From positions 5,638,520-5,702,519 of the forward strand of contig NC_054389.1 of NCBI RefSeq assembly GCF_001625195.1: a stretch of DNA of 64,000 nt, read 5' to 3'. The stretch is from Drechmeria coniospora (Eukaryota; Ascomycota; Sordariomycetes; Hypocreales; Ophiocordycipitaceae). Below are positions 43,873 through 54,479 of this stretch, in pieces. Position numbers and translations under genes: made by a program. The notes beneath the pieces are model-generated. The model ran no database searches. It saw only the letters and a program-made list of their open reading frames with translations, and was not told the origin of the DNA. How positions within the stretch are numbered: position 1 is the stretch's first letter; every line of letters starts with the position of its first letter.

Positions 43873-46800
43873 TCACGACTTTTTAGTCCCGTTCTGGGGG
43901 GTTCGTATGCCTCTCAGCTGTTGGAGAAGGAAGTGTAGAAGTTGTTGTTTGAACTCCTGGCTCTTCGTAGAATGCCGCACTTCGTCGATAGCAAGGCGCA
44001 GCTGGGCCTCTGTGAAATCGCCATTGCTGTTTAAGAAAGGTTTGCCGTTGCGCATACCGACCCGTAGCCAAGTGCCGGGTTGGTGGGCTGAGGGGGAGGA
44101 GAGCCCCGGAGAAGTAGGGGGAATCGGTGGGGAGAATATTGCTGGCAGAGAGCGACGCGCTGGATGGGAATGAGGTGCTGGATGATGAGGAGTTGGGTAC
44201 GAGAGCATGGGAGGAGGTTGAGGCTGCGGTTGCGACAAGGCGGCATGAGGCTGAGTCCCGTCTCCGTACAGGACATTCGGGTCCGTCATGCCTTGAAAGG
44301 GCCGCTTTTGTCCTCCTCCTCTGCCTTCACCCTCATGAGAAAAGTGTTGAGGGAATCTACCGACGTTGTCGTCGTAGTAGGGGAGTCCGTCGGGGATGCT
44401 GCCGGCGATGCCTTTCCCCGAGGCGTTCCCGCCGAAATTGACCACGGGGACGGCGGGGGCGGCAGGAAACACGGCGCCAATGGCTTGTCTGTTTGTGGGT
44501 CTGTTGGGGGGCCTTCCGGGGGGTCTCCAGCCGGTGAGCCCATCGGGGGGGGGCGCTGGGCCGTGGAGGAACTGGGCCTTGATGGAGCTGGCTTGCGATG
44601 ATGCGGCTTGGGGAGGGTAGGCGAAAGCCGCGTGCCCCTGTGCGGCATTGTAGGCTGCGTGGCGCCTCGCGTCGAAGCTGGCTGGACCTTCTTGTTCTTG
44701 GGCGTTGCTGGGCCTCGCGGGAGTCTCCCCTGGCCTTGGTCCTGACTTCGGCTTCGGCTTCGACTTGGACCGCCTGGACTTTGCTTGGCCCGGCTCCCCT
44801 TTAGAGGTGTAGACTTGCCGTTGGCCGACGGCGTTTGGCTGCCGACTGGTTGTCGCACCTTCGGTTTGCTCTTCTGCTTTAAGTTCTTGTCAACCGGTTT
44901 CTCTTTGTCACTCTTCTTGGGGGTGCCGAATGGAGATTTGAGGTGAGTCTTGGATGGCCTACGCCGTTTACCTTTTTTGGCCGAATCGTCGTCTTCCGAA
45001 TCGTCCGCCGACTCGCCGCCTGCAAATTCATCGGAAGAGTCCGAATCGGGGACAGCACCCTCGAGGAATGCCGCGTTCTCCAAAGTCGAGCTCGTCTTGT
45101 AGTTGATTGTCTGCATGTCGCACAGGACGGTTAGCCGACCCGGCCAGGGTCTGGATGGTGGGCGGGATGAAGGAAACAACTCACATTTCGACGTCGACCG
45201 CCTCGTCCCAGGACCTCCCTGTTCGCCTCGGCTTCTAGCCGCGCCTCTTCCTCTCTTTGCGCGAGGATCTTGTCCCAAACGCTCGAGCTTATGGGCTCCG
45301 GCGCTTCGGCCTCGGCCATGTCTAGCCCTTCCGTGAAGGCTTGCTTTTCGTTGGCCCACACGCGAGCGTAGGTGAACTGCGTCTCCGCCGAACCTTCTTC
45401 GTCAGCCTTTGTCTGCTCCATCTGGGAACGGTCCAGGAGCTTGTCGACCGACGGCCCGTCGTAGTGGATGGCCGTCTTTTGGTAGTCGTCGCTGAACAGA
45501 GCTTGGGCGCCGTGCTTCAGGATCGACTCCAAGTCGTCGCCGGCAATCTCCTCGTCGTCCATGCTCTCGATCAGGGCGTGGTCGAGGGCCATCTTCTTGC
45601 GGCCCACTTGCATGATCCGTTCTTCCACCGTGTCCTTCGTCACCAGCTGGAAGCAGAGAACCTTTTGCTTCTGGCCGATCCGATGCGCTCGGGACAGCGC
45701 TTGAATGTCCTGGTGGGGGTTGAAGTCGGGATCCATGATGATGACGGTGTCAGCCGTCGCCAGGTTGATGCCGACGCCGCCCGCCCGGGTGGACAGCAGG
45801 AAGACGAAGATGGGCGAGTCCGGGGCGTTGAAGGCATCGATCCGCCGCTGCTTCTCCAGGCTCGACATGGCACCGTCGAGTCTTCGGAACTGATAGCCGA
45901 GTCCGGAAAGGAAGTCTTCCATGATGTCGAGCTGATGGAGGAACTGGCTGAAGATGAGGACGCGGTTGCCACGCTCCTTCAGCTTGGGGAGCATGATCGA
46001 CAGCAAGAGGAGCTTCGACGAGGCTTCGACGAGGTTCTGGTGAAGGACGGACGGATCGTGGTGCCGCTCCTCGATGGCTTCCGAGTACATGAAGGGGTGG
46101 CAGAAGCATTTGCGCAACTGGATCAAGATGTTGTTGAGCGTGCTTCGGTCCTTGGACTTCATCTTGCCGTTGGCAAACATGGCTTTGATGAGCTGCGGGT
46201 TCTTGGCCATGATGCTCTTGGCCAGCTTTTCCTGGATGACCGTCATGCTCACGGGCAGAATGATTTGGGCCATGGGTGGCAGGAACTTGAGAACGCCCGC
46301 CTTGGTTCGGCGAAGAAAGTAGGGGCGGATCTTCTCGTGGAGTTTGGGAAGCGTCTCCTTGTCGAGAACGGCGTATTCCATGTCCAGGGCGGCGGCATCC
46401 TGGCGGTCGTCGATGAACTGCAGCAGGTTGAAGAGCTCCCGCTTATTGTTCTGCAACGGCGTGCCGGTCAGCAGGAGACGGAAGGGGATCTTCATGGAGC
46501 GCAGCGCCAGGTAGAGCAGGTTTCGGTCGTTCTTGAGCCGCTGCCCCTCGTCCACGACCAGGCCGGCCCAGTGCACGGACTTGAAAAGCACTCTGGTTTT
46601 CGGATCTTGGGCCGAGTCGTACGACATGATGACGACGTGGGCCTTCATGTCGGCCGATTCGTCCGGGAAGAGCTCGTACTTGTAGGCGAGCTCTTGCGAC
46701 TCCCTACCGCCGTGGTAGGTCACAACGCGCAGATCGGGAGCCCACTGCTTGAACTCTCGACGCCAGTTCGGGCAAGTGGCATTCGGTACGACGATGAGGA

Positions 46801-49800
46801 ACGGCCAGCACTTCGGAGGAGCATGTTAGCCGAGCGAGTGCGTTTCATGCTTGAGGGGGCGGCCGCCGTGCTCACCTTGGGTTTGTCCTGCACGAGCGAC
46901 GTCACGAGACTGACGACCTGCACCGTTTTCCCGAGGCCCATTTCGTCGGCCAAGACGACGTTCCTTCCTGCGTGGTAGCTGCTGAGGAGCCAGTTGAGAC
47001 CTTCTATCTGGTAGCCCATGAGCTTGCCTCGCTTGAGACCGCCAGGCTGCGACGTGACTTCGACAAAGTCGGCCGCCTTGAAGGCTCGGATGCGATCTCG
47101 AATCTTGGCGGTCGCCTCGTGTTGGAATTGCCTGCCCTGAACGTACTCGCGATAGGCATCTCGAAACGCATCGTACAGCTCCTCCATGTCCTTGGTGGGA
47201 GGTTCATCCCAGACGACGTCGTCATAGCCGAGACCCTGAAACTTGACGAGCACCTTGCCGACATTTCCGACGTCGGCGAGCTCGGCCTCCTTTGGTTTGG
47301 CTCTCGAGCCGGTCGAGTTCAGTCTGACGTTGAAAATGATGTCGGGGATGAGATACTCGTCGGGAATGGCTTCCTTGTCGGTGAGCTTCAGGAGATCCTG
47401 CTGGACGGCCTTCTTGTTGAAGGTCGTTCGCATGGCCGCCGTGGTGGTGCCGAAGATCCATGGGCCGGGCATCCAAGTGCAGTGGAAGTACGAAAGCGTG
47501 TCCCACTTGACGAGATACTCCTTGGCGTCGTCGGTCAGACTCTCGAAAGCGGGCCGAGGGGCGTCGTCGGTCACGCCTTGGGAAGGTCGCCAGGCAACAA
47601 GGCGCTGGATCTTGTGCTTCTGGGTGCTGCATTCGTTGCACTGCCAGTCGATCATGTAGTCCTTGAGCCTCTCGGCCTTGACGTCGGTTCCTATCGGTTC
47701 GCTGCCGGTACGGGGCAGGTGGTCGAGGTGCCAGCCCCGGTGGCACGCGACGCAGCGGAAGAGGAGGACATCTTCATTGTTGACGAGGGCCGGGGAAACG
47801 GGCGAGATGGGGTCCGTGCCACCGTTCTCGACACGCAGCTTCTCCTCCTGGGTGGCCGTCTTCCGCTGAGAAAAGGGGGCGCAAGCGTCGCCTTCGGCTT
47901 CGCAGGTCTGGCACCTGCTGCCATTGGGGGCGTTGCGGTCCCTCTTCCGGTGGATGTTGATGCAGAACTTGCATTGGAGCACGAAACTGTCGTCGGCGAT
48001 CTTGGTGACAAGATGGTCACGGACACTCCGGACGCCGAGGCAGTGTTTGTGGTACGACAGGCTGCATCCTTGGCAGTGGACAAGCTGGCCCCGATGCTTC
48101 GAGCCGCCGCAGGTATGACAGGTGCCCATATGCACCGTGCCAAAAGCGGATTCCGCCGGCAAGGGTTGGAAGATTTCTCGAACGGAGGCAAACTTTGGGG
48201 CCGGCTGCGCTCGGTCGTCGATGAGGTAGAAGGAGTCATCATCCATGAGGGCGTCGTCACGCATGTCGACCATGTTCCTCGTCGCTCTCGAGGACCGCCG
48301 TGGCTGCTCAAACTCGATGTCGGAATCGGCAAAGGCGCCGGCCTGGGTCACCCGTGGATGGCCTCGAGTGCGGGAGGGCTGGGCGCGCATTCGTCTCGCA
48401 CGCTGGAGGGCGTTCCGTCGTCGACCTTTGGTGATGCCGATATCCGAGACGACCGGTTGAAACTCGTCATCGTCTCCTTCCGAGGGCTGCTGCGGTTCGG
48501 TGGCCAGCTCGTCGTCGAGGTCCGCACCGCTCTTGACGGATATGGTATACATATTCGGCTGGTGTGGCTGCCGCTGTCTCAGGTTGCGGGTGGAGGGAGG
48601 TCTCGTCGATGTGCTCTTGACGATGTCGCTGTCGTCGTCATCCGAAGAGTGCGACTGAAGAATCGACTCTCGGACGCGGAGCTTGCGGCCAGGGCGTGTG
48701 ACGGACTGGGAGCTCTCGTCGGGATCCAATTCCATGGGGTCCGTGTCTGCGTGTTCGACATCCGAATCCCACTCGTCATCGGGACCATACTTGCGTTTTC
48801 GGCCACCCATCTTGTTCCTTTTGTATTGACGCAGCGCCGGAACACCGTTTTCAAGGACGGCAAGCTCCTCTACGGAGATCTGGTTGAATCGGTTAGAGAG
48901 ATGCGGAGATGGCTCTGACGGAGCGAATGGGGATGCGAGTGAAGCAGTGCTGGAGGGAGGAGAAGGCTGTTGTGATGATGTTTTTTTAATGAGCATGCAA
49001 GAGGCAGGATGGGGCGGCAACGGGAAATGTGCAGCTATCTGCACGGCTAGGGGTGCAGGTAGGTGTGCAGGTAAGTACTAGAGATGTGCAGGTAGATGTG
49101 CGGGTAGATGCGCGGGTAGATGCGCGGGTAGATGTGCCCTGGCGGATGTGCAAGTACAGGCGGGAAGGGGTGCGAGAAGAATCTGAGGGAAAGGAAGACA
49201 AGGGCGTTGCACAGGCTGCCAAGGCCAAACTACGATGAAATGATCCATGGCCTGCTGCTGCGGTGAAGCACGGGAAGGAACATGGGTCGGGCAATTCGCA
49301 GCGGCAGCGGAGGGAGCGGGGAAGCGCCAGATAGAGAAGTGATTCGAGAAGCAGCGCCGAAGGCAGGCCGATTCTCGAGTGCTGGGAAGAACAGCCCCTG
49401 AGGGATGTGGGACATACCAGGTCTCGTCTCCCGTCGGTGAACTCGACGACATATTGCATCTCGCCCGAACCAGGAACCATTTCGGCGACATGCTCAACCA
49501 CCTCGCTGGTGAGTGCGACGTATTCATTGCGCACCTCGATGGGAATATCAGGAATAGCAACTTCGATACGACGGCCGACTGGCGAATCGGGAGGTCGATG
49601 GAGCGCTTGACTCTGCGGTTGCTCGACCTCGACCGGCGGCCCGGTTGACAGCTCCGAAGGGCGACTGGGGATTCGCTCTGGCGTCGAGTCCGACAGAGTA
49701 CCAGTGGCATCGCCATTTCCGTTGCCATTTCCGTCGCCATCGATTGGCGTCAGGTTCGGCGCAGAAGTGACGGGGGTTTCGTGGCTGCTGTCGAGCCATG

Positions 49801-49948
49801 TTTCATCGACGGCACCATCGTTGGTGCGGACATAGTCCAAGGACGTCTCGGGCATCGATCCGACTCGCTCGTTCTCGAACTTGTTATCGTCCTGGACACT
49901 CGCGAGGAGCCGCGCGACCGCATCCTCTACGGACTGGTCGTCATCCAT
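43873..49948 (-). CDS. Mit1/CHD3-like PHD–chromo–SNF2 chromatin remodeler
   Basis: Modelled exons 49948–49418, 48879–46876, 46810–45185, 45110–44972, 44873–43873 (1766 aa). Introns: 538 nt (GTATGT…CTAAC…CAG), 65 nt, 74 nt and 98 nt (GTAAAC…GCAG). Order of domains: a chromo/Tudor-like segment at ~140–195 split by intron 1; PHD-type Cys/His region at ~425–560 ([19 protein letters not shown] and [15 protein letters not shown]); two chromo-like segments ([32 protein letters not shown]); SNF2 ATPase with [10 protein letters not shown] (~815), DEGQ in place of DEAH (~930), [15 protein letters not shown] and SRAHRIGQ (~1220). The tail ends in a conserved-looking [14 protein letters not shown] block. 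S. pombe Mit1 acts in SHREC, a heterochromatin-silencing complex. Start 49948 follows a probable 5'-UTR intron acceptor. Last exon junction is the least certain. Confidence 0.85.
49082..49141. repeat. 12-bp tandem repeat in remodeler intron 1
   Basis: Five copies of AGATG(T/C)GCGGGT with minor changes, inside the 538-nt first intron. Confidence 0.9.
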
Positions 49949-50279
49949 CTGCAGCAGGGTCAGAGAAATGGCAACATGGATGGATGGTTGGTGGAAGTGG
50001 AACTGCAGGAGTTGCAAACGGCGCATTGTGTCGTGAACCATGTGCAGGCTTCCCGTAGCGCCAACTCACCTTGGGTCCTTGACAACAATGGTTGCGGTTG
50101 CCATGCCACGAGTGTCCAGGTCGGAAACGGGGAGATGGGCAGCATGAAGTCGTTGGCGGTTCGAGGCAGAGGCGACGGGACTGACAAATTTCCACGGCGG
50201 TGACCACTTTAGTGACGCGGTTGCGTCCAGCTGTCAGGACACGCACGCGTGCTGCGAATGGTGGGGCACCTGAGGTTCT

Positions 50280-51000
50280 AACATCTGATGTACTTGTACA
50301 GTACTACTCCGTTAGTACGGAGTACTAGACTGTCTTTAAGTACTTGAGAAATCTACTCTACTTACTCTGTGAATGCACTAGGTAGGTGTACATGTAATAC
50401 AGATGCACATGTACGGAGCACAAGGCACGGAGTACGGAGTGCTGTGCTGTACGGTGTACAAGTGCACGTGCATTCCCCGTCCACACAAATACACATGTAA
50501 AAGCATGGAATGCTCCGTGCATGCCGATACTTTGAGTATCTTTATATTACTAGGCACCTGTACTCCGTAGAGTACTCTGTAAACATCCAGAACACTTGTA
50601 GGTGGTACCCGTAGATTGGTCCGTGGCCCAATTTTAAGTACATGTACGGAATACTTGTGCCTTGTGCTTGTACGTACAAGTACTCTGAAGGTGCTACGCA
50701 GTGATAACGCCCCCAAGTGCTCCATCCGGAATAGTAAGTAAGTACTGTAAGTACAACGCGCTCCATACGGAGTAAGTACTCCGTATTACTTAATTTCAGA
50801 TACAACTATTACGGAGTACGGAGTACTCCGTAAGTACTCCGTACTCCGTAATGTACTTACAACTACTTGTACATGTACTTAAGTACAGTACGTGTACAGT
50901 ATGTACTTACGTGTACAAGTACTTGTACATAGCTGTACTCCGTCCAGTACTGCACAGTACTGTACGGAGTAAGTAAGTGCGTGTACATACAGGTACGATG
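50280..51000. repeat. densest GTAC-rich island, with perfect hairpins
   Basis: Seven copies of TACGGAGTA or its complement TACTCCGTA lie at 50766–50850 alone, another at 50316–50324. A perfect hairpin with 19-bp arms and a 7-nt loop occupies 50808–50852 (left arm ATTACGGAGTACGGAGTAC); a second with 10-bp arms (ATACGGAGTA) and a 2-nt loop lies at 50765–50786. No ORF or RNA gene recognised. Confidence 0.95.
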
Positions 51001-51239
51001 TGCATTCTATTGATCCACCTGTGACGAGCCTGGTGACTCTGCTCCAAGACTAAAAAAAATAAAATGCAGTTGCGTCCAACAGCTACTTCAACAGCATACT
51101 TGTAAGTATGTATGAACTCCTTCAGACCTGACGCGTTCAATCGGCGTCAATACCTACACGTCAAGGAAAGAGACTGACCTTGTTTAGTCAACGTTTGTTT
51201 TGTTGATCACCCTGTTGGCCGTCTTCGATTCTCCCAAAC

Positions 51240-51420
51240 ACCTCCCCTCCTCCCCCTACTTCTACTTCTCCTCCTCCTCCTCCTATTTCTACTGCTGCTG
51301 CTGCTGGTACTGCCACTACTGCCATTACTACTATCGAGCTCTTACTTCTACTTCTCCTCCTACTGCTGCTGCTGCTGCTGCTGCTTCTGCTGCTACTACT
51401 GCTACTACTGCCATTGCTAC
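51240..51420. repeat. pyrimidine-rich trinucleotide repeats
   Basis: Runs of CTC, CTT, CTG and TAC triplets (CTCCTCCTCCTC at ~51270, CTGCTGCTGCTG at ~51293 and ~51364), ending 27 nt before the MRM1 ATG. Likely core promoter or 5' leader; CT-rich tracts are common in fungal promoters. Confidence 0.8.
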
Positions 51421-51446
51421 TACCGAGCTCTCCTTCTCACGATGAG

Positions 51447-53222
51447 ATGATGCACGGCCGCCAATCAAGAGCCGCTGGCTCGTGCCGGCCACTCCTTTGC
51501 AACTTCTTCCTCGCCTCCCCCGTCACGATATGCCTCCTCCCCGCTTCAGTCCGACTGGCCAGCCTCTCGGCGATCCACAGAGGCCTTCGCAAATCGTCTC
51601 AGGTCCGGTTCGACGAAGAGTCGTCTCGTACCCGCGACGGTGGTCGTGGTCGTGGCCGAACCAGTAGGGCGCTCGACGGTGCTGCCAACTACCGCCAGCA
51701 GCAGAAGCTGAGGAAAAAGTTGGATCGCAAAGCCTCCGCCGACGACGAGGACGAGATCGGACGACAGACTCGACGAAAGCGATTCCTTGATCCCGAATTC
51801 TCCTTTGGGAAAAAGAGCCTGGTCTACCAACTCAAACATGGAAATCTTAAGGGCAAGGCGACATCACTGAACCTGCCGGAGCCTGTACGACCAGCGCCCT
51901 CTCCTGCCGCCGGAGATGCTCCCCGCCCTTCCGTCTCGTTTTCTTCGCGTATGAGCGAAAGGGCGTTTGCGGCCAAGTTTCAGTCGGCTCGTTCTCCCAA
52001 CGACGGCGACGGCGGCCAACCTCGGACGCGGTGGCGCACCAGAGCTCAAACCTCCGACCGCCTGGCCGCGCGACCGTCATGGTCCCGATCCACTCGTACC
52101 AACGCATCCTCGTCCCGCTCAGGATGGCGCCACAAGGAGGAGGATGCCAAAGGCAGCAAGGAAGCGTACGACAGCACGTCGGGCATGTCTGACACTGGGG
52201 GTCACGAAGCCGTCGCCCCTGTGAACGTCAAGTATACGACGGCGGCGTCACAGTTTCTGTACGGCCGGTCCGTCGTCCGGGCTGCCCTGGAGCAGGCCAG
52301 GCGGAAACTGTACAAGCTCTACCTGTATGGCGGCGACAATCGCAAGGAATCCAAGGAGACGGCCATGTTGACGAGATTGGCGGAGCGGCGTGCCGTGCCG
52401 ATTCAGGTCGTTCCTCGGGAGCATCAGCGGCTCATGGACAAGATGAGCATGGGACGGCCGCACAACGGCTTTGTCCTAGAGACGTCCCCACTTCCCCAAC
52501 TACCTGTCAAGGCGTTGGGCAAGCTCGAGGAGTCGCCGACGAGGTTGGGATTTCACGTCCAGCTAGATCATCAGACGAAAGAGGAGGAAGCCGTCAACGG
52601 CACGGGCACGTTCATCCGGCGATCGACGGACGTCACGCCGAAGCCGTTTGTGCTGCTGCTCAACGAAATACTGGATCCGGGCAACCTGGGCGCACTCCTG
52701 CGGACGGCGAGCTACTTGGGCGTCGACGCCGTCGGCATCACGAACCGCGGCTCCTCGGCCCTCACGGCCGTCGTCCTCAAGTCGGCGGCGGGCGCGGCGG
52801 AGGAGATGACGATATTTACCGTCGACTCGCCCGTCGAATTCATCGACGAGTCCAGGAAGGCAGGCTGGAAGACGTACGCGGCCGTGGCACCGCCGGAGCG
52901 GAAGCTCGTCAAGCTTCACGGCCGCAAGTTTCTCTCGACCGATGCCATAGAGCAGGATGGTCCTCTCGCGCACGACCCTTGCATTCTCGTGCTCGGCAAC
53001 GAGGGGTACGGCTTGTCGAAGGCGATCAAGGTGGCTGCCGACCACGAGCTCTCGGTGCCGCGGTTCGTCGAGGACAGCAGCGTGGACAGCTTAAACGTCA
53101 GCGTCGCGGCAGGACTATTATGTCACGCGTTCGTGAAAGGGCCGTCCAAGACGGACACAAAAGCAGTCGCTGTCCAGCGTCAGGCTCGGCAAGGTGTCCA
53201 TGAGGGTGAGACTTTGTTTTAA
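51447..53222 (+). CDS. MRM1: mitochondrial large-subunit rRNA 2'-O-ribose methyltransferase (MRM1/SpoU family)
   Basis: 591 aa from ATG 51447; a second ATG follows directly. Yeast Mrm1 methylates one G in the peptidyl-transferase region of 21S mitochondrial rRNA using S-adenosylmethionine. Residues 1–60 are basic and hydrophobic without acidic clusters, a plausible mitochondrial presequence; ~60–250 is a long Arg/Ser-rich linker. The SpoU substrate-binding part begins near 265 (FLYGRSVVRAALEQ); the SPOUT knot motifs are NEILDPGNLGALLRTA (~406), ILVLGNEGYGLS (~515) and SLNVSVAAGLL (~549). Length fits fungal MRM1, with a longer linker than yeast. No intron needed. The upstream leader is trinucleotide-rich. 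Confidence 0.92.
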   Translation: MMHGRQSRAAGSCRPLLCNFFLASPVTICLLPASVRLASLSAIHRGLRKSSQVRFDEESSRTRDGGRGRGRTSRALDGAANYRQQQKLRKKLDRKASADDEDEIGRQTRRKRFLDPEFSFGKKSLVYQLKHGNLKGKATSLNLPEPVRPAPSPAAGDAPRPSVSFSSRMSERAFAAKFQSARSPNDGDGGQPRTRWRTRAQTSDRLAARPSWSRSTRTNASSSRSGWRHKEEDAKGSKEAYDSTSGMSDTGGHEAVAPVNVKYTTAASQFLYGRSVVRAALEQARRKLYKLYLYGGDNRKESKETAMLTRLAERRAVPIQVVPREHQRLMDKMSMGRPHNGFVLETSPLPQLPVKALGKLEESPTRLGFHVQLDHQTKEEEAVNGTGTFIRRSTDVTPKPFVLLLNEILDPGNLGALLRTASYLGVDAVGITNRGSSALTAVVLKSAAGAAEEMTIFTVDSPVEFIDESRKAGWKTYAAVAPPERKLVKLHGRKFLSTDAIEQDGPLAHDPCILVLGNEGYGLSKAIKVAADHELSVPRFVEDSSVDSLNVSVAAGLLCHAFVKGPSKTDTKAVAVQRQARQGVHEGETLF

Positions 53223-54479
53223 GCAGGCGCTGCATTCGTGAGCTGCGCAGGAAGCGACCCGACGCCGACTTGGACATGGAATATGGCCTCGATTGATTCG
53301 GGCGTCTAGACACTCACTGCTGCTGTACGATGAGCGATTGCATTGATGCTTTCCTGTGCTGGAAACCATGTTCTGCGCGGCATTGACTACTAGCATATAT
53401 GTATCAATACTCTGTTCTTTACAAGCAGTCTTGCAGGAGACTGCAAGAATGGTTCGGGCTTTGTCTGGGTGATGCAGTGGGTGTACAGAGTACTTGCAAC
53501 ACACGTGTATTCTTGCACGCAAGTACTCTTTACAATGTGTCAATACTTATGGCGGTTGGCAGCAATTGTAGGTATTTACGCCAATTATTATTAATGTACT
53601 GAGTACATATACTGGTGCATTGACCAATTATACTTCCAGAGTAATACAGTACCCAAGTACAGTACGGAGTACGGAGTAGGTAGTTACTATACACATACTA
53701 TTATACTGCACACCTACGGAGCACTCCGTACCTACTACATATATGTACTTAAGTACAGTGCTCCGTATCCGTGCATTTACAAGTCACTTAAATACTAGGT
53801 ATACTAGACACTCTGTCAGTACCTGCAAGACTCTGTAATCCGGAAATAAATGCCTGTCCCAGGTACCAAGGAATGCCCCGCTTCCAGCAACGCCACAGTT
53901 CTAGAAGCATCTTTCCGACGTCGACGTCATCTGGGAAGTCTCTGAGCTAGCAATTATTTTGTGCTCAGAAATGATAAATGCCATATCAACTACATCTCAA
54001 GTGAGCTGGTTTATTTTTTCAGCGTTTTACTGTCAGTGTGGACTGGCTTCTTTAAGAGCTACAGCTCGAAGCAAGGCGTTGACGTGCAGGAGTACGGAGT
54101 ACATGTACAAGTACTTGCGTGTACAACTACTTATAGGTGTATTTACAGTACTTGCACGTAAGTAAAGCCAACCGCCAGCCGGTGCGACCCATGTTTCCCG
54201 ACAGGGGGGGGCAGGCCATGATTCTTGGTTTCCCCGCCAGCCGCAGCCTTGTTCATGAGCAAGTGCAAGTACATACATGTAAGTGTATTGCTTACATGCA
54301 TTGTCCATACATCGGGCAGCCTCAACACGTGCAGTCACTCGACGGAAGTTCACACCATCACCCGCACACGCACGCACGCACAATTTCACACTCGCTCCCA
54401 CGCAAGCACCATTTCGTACGCACATGCTTGGCCCTTGACACTGCCAATTCTGATCAGCAACCCGCCGTCGCACATCGCC
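53223..54479. other. spacer with GTAC island upstream of a GPI protein gene
   Basis: Contains the GTAC island at 53480–54160. The final 300 bp form the upstream region of the 54480 gene, with C/A-rich ACGCACGCACGCACA near 54370. Confidence 0.6.
53480..54160. repeat. GTAC-rich island
   Basis: Words such as AGTACGGAGTACGGAGTAGG (about 53660), ACGGAGCACTCCGTACC, ATGTACTTAAGTACAG (about 53745) and AGTACGGAGTACATGTACAAG (about 54090, 20+ nt in all). Same family as 50280–51000. Confidence 0.85.

Larger units (their letters stand above)
49949..51446. other. divergent spacer between remodeler and MRM1
   Basis: From 49949: probable 5'-UTR intron of the remodeler (GTGAGT donor near 50070, CTGCAG acceptor at 49949), then the densest GTAC island (50280–51000), then a pyrimidine-rich trinucleotide region (51240–51420) before the MRM1 start. 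Confidence 0.6.

Noticed and set aside
44286..45359. Separate 357-codon minus-strand gene between 44286 and 45359
   Set aside because: Its first part is the remodeler exon read through the intron at 45111–45184; the TINYKTSS segment is better used as exon 4.
45341..46978. 545-codon plus-strand frame opposite the helicase exon
   Set aside because: Antisense of the SNF2 C-terminal half; composition mirrors GC-rich codons.
46972..48918. 648-codon plus-strand frame opposite the remodeler
   Set aside because: Antisense of the PHD–chromo exon; no domain, while the minus strand carries complete SNF2 and PHD motifs.
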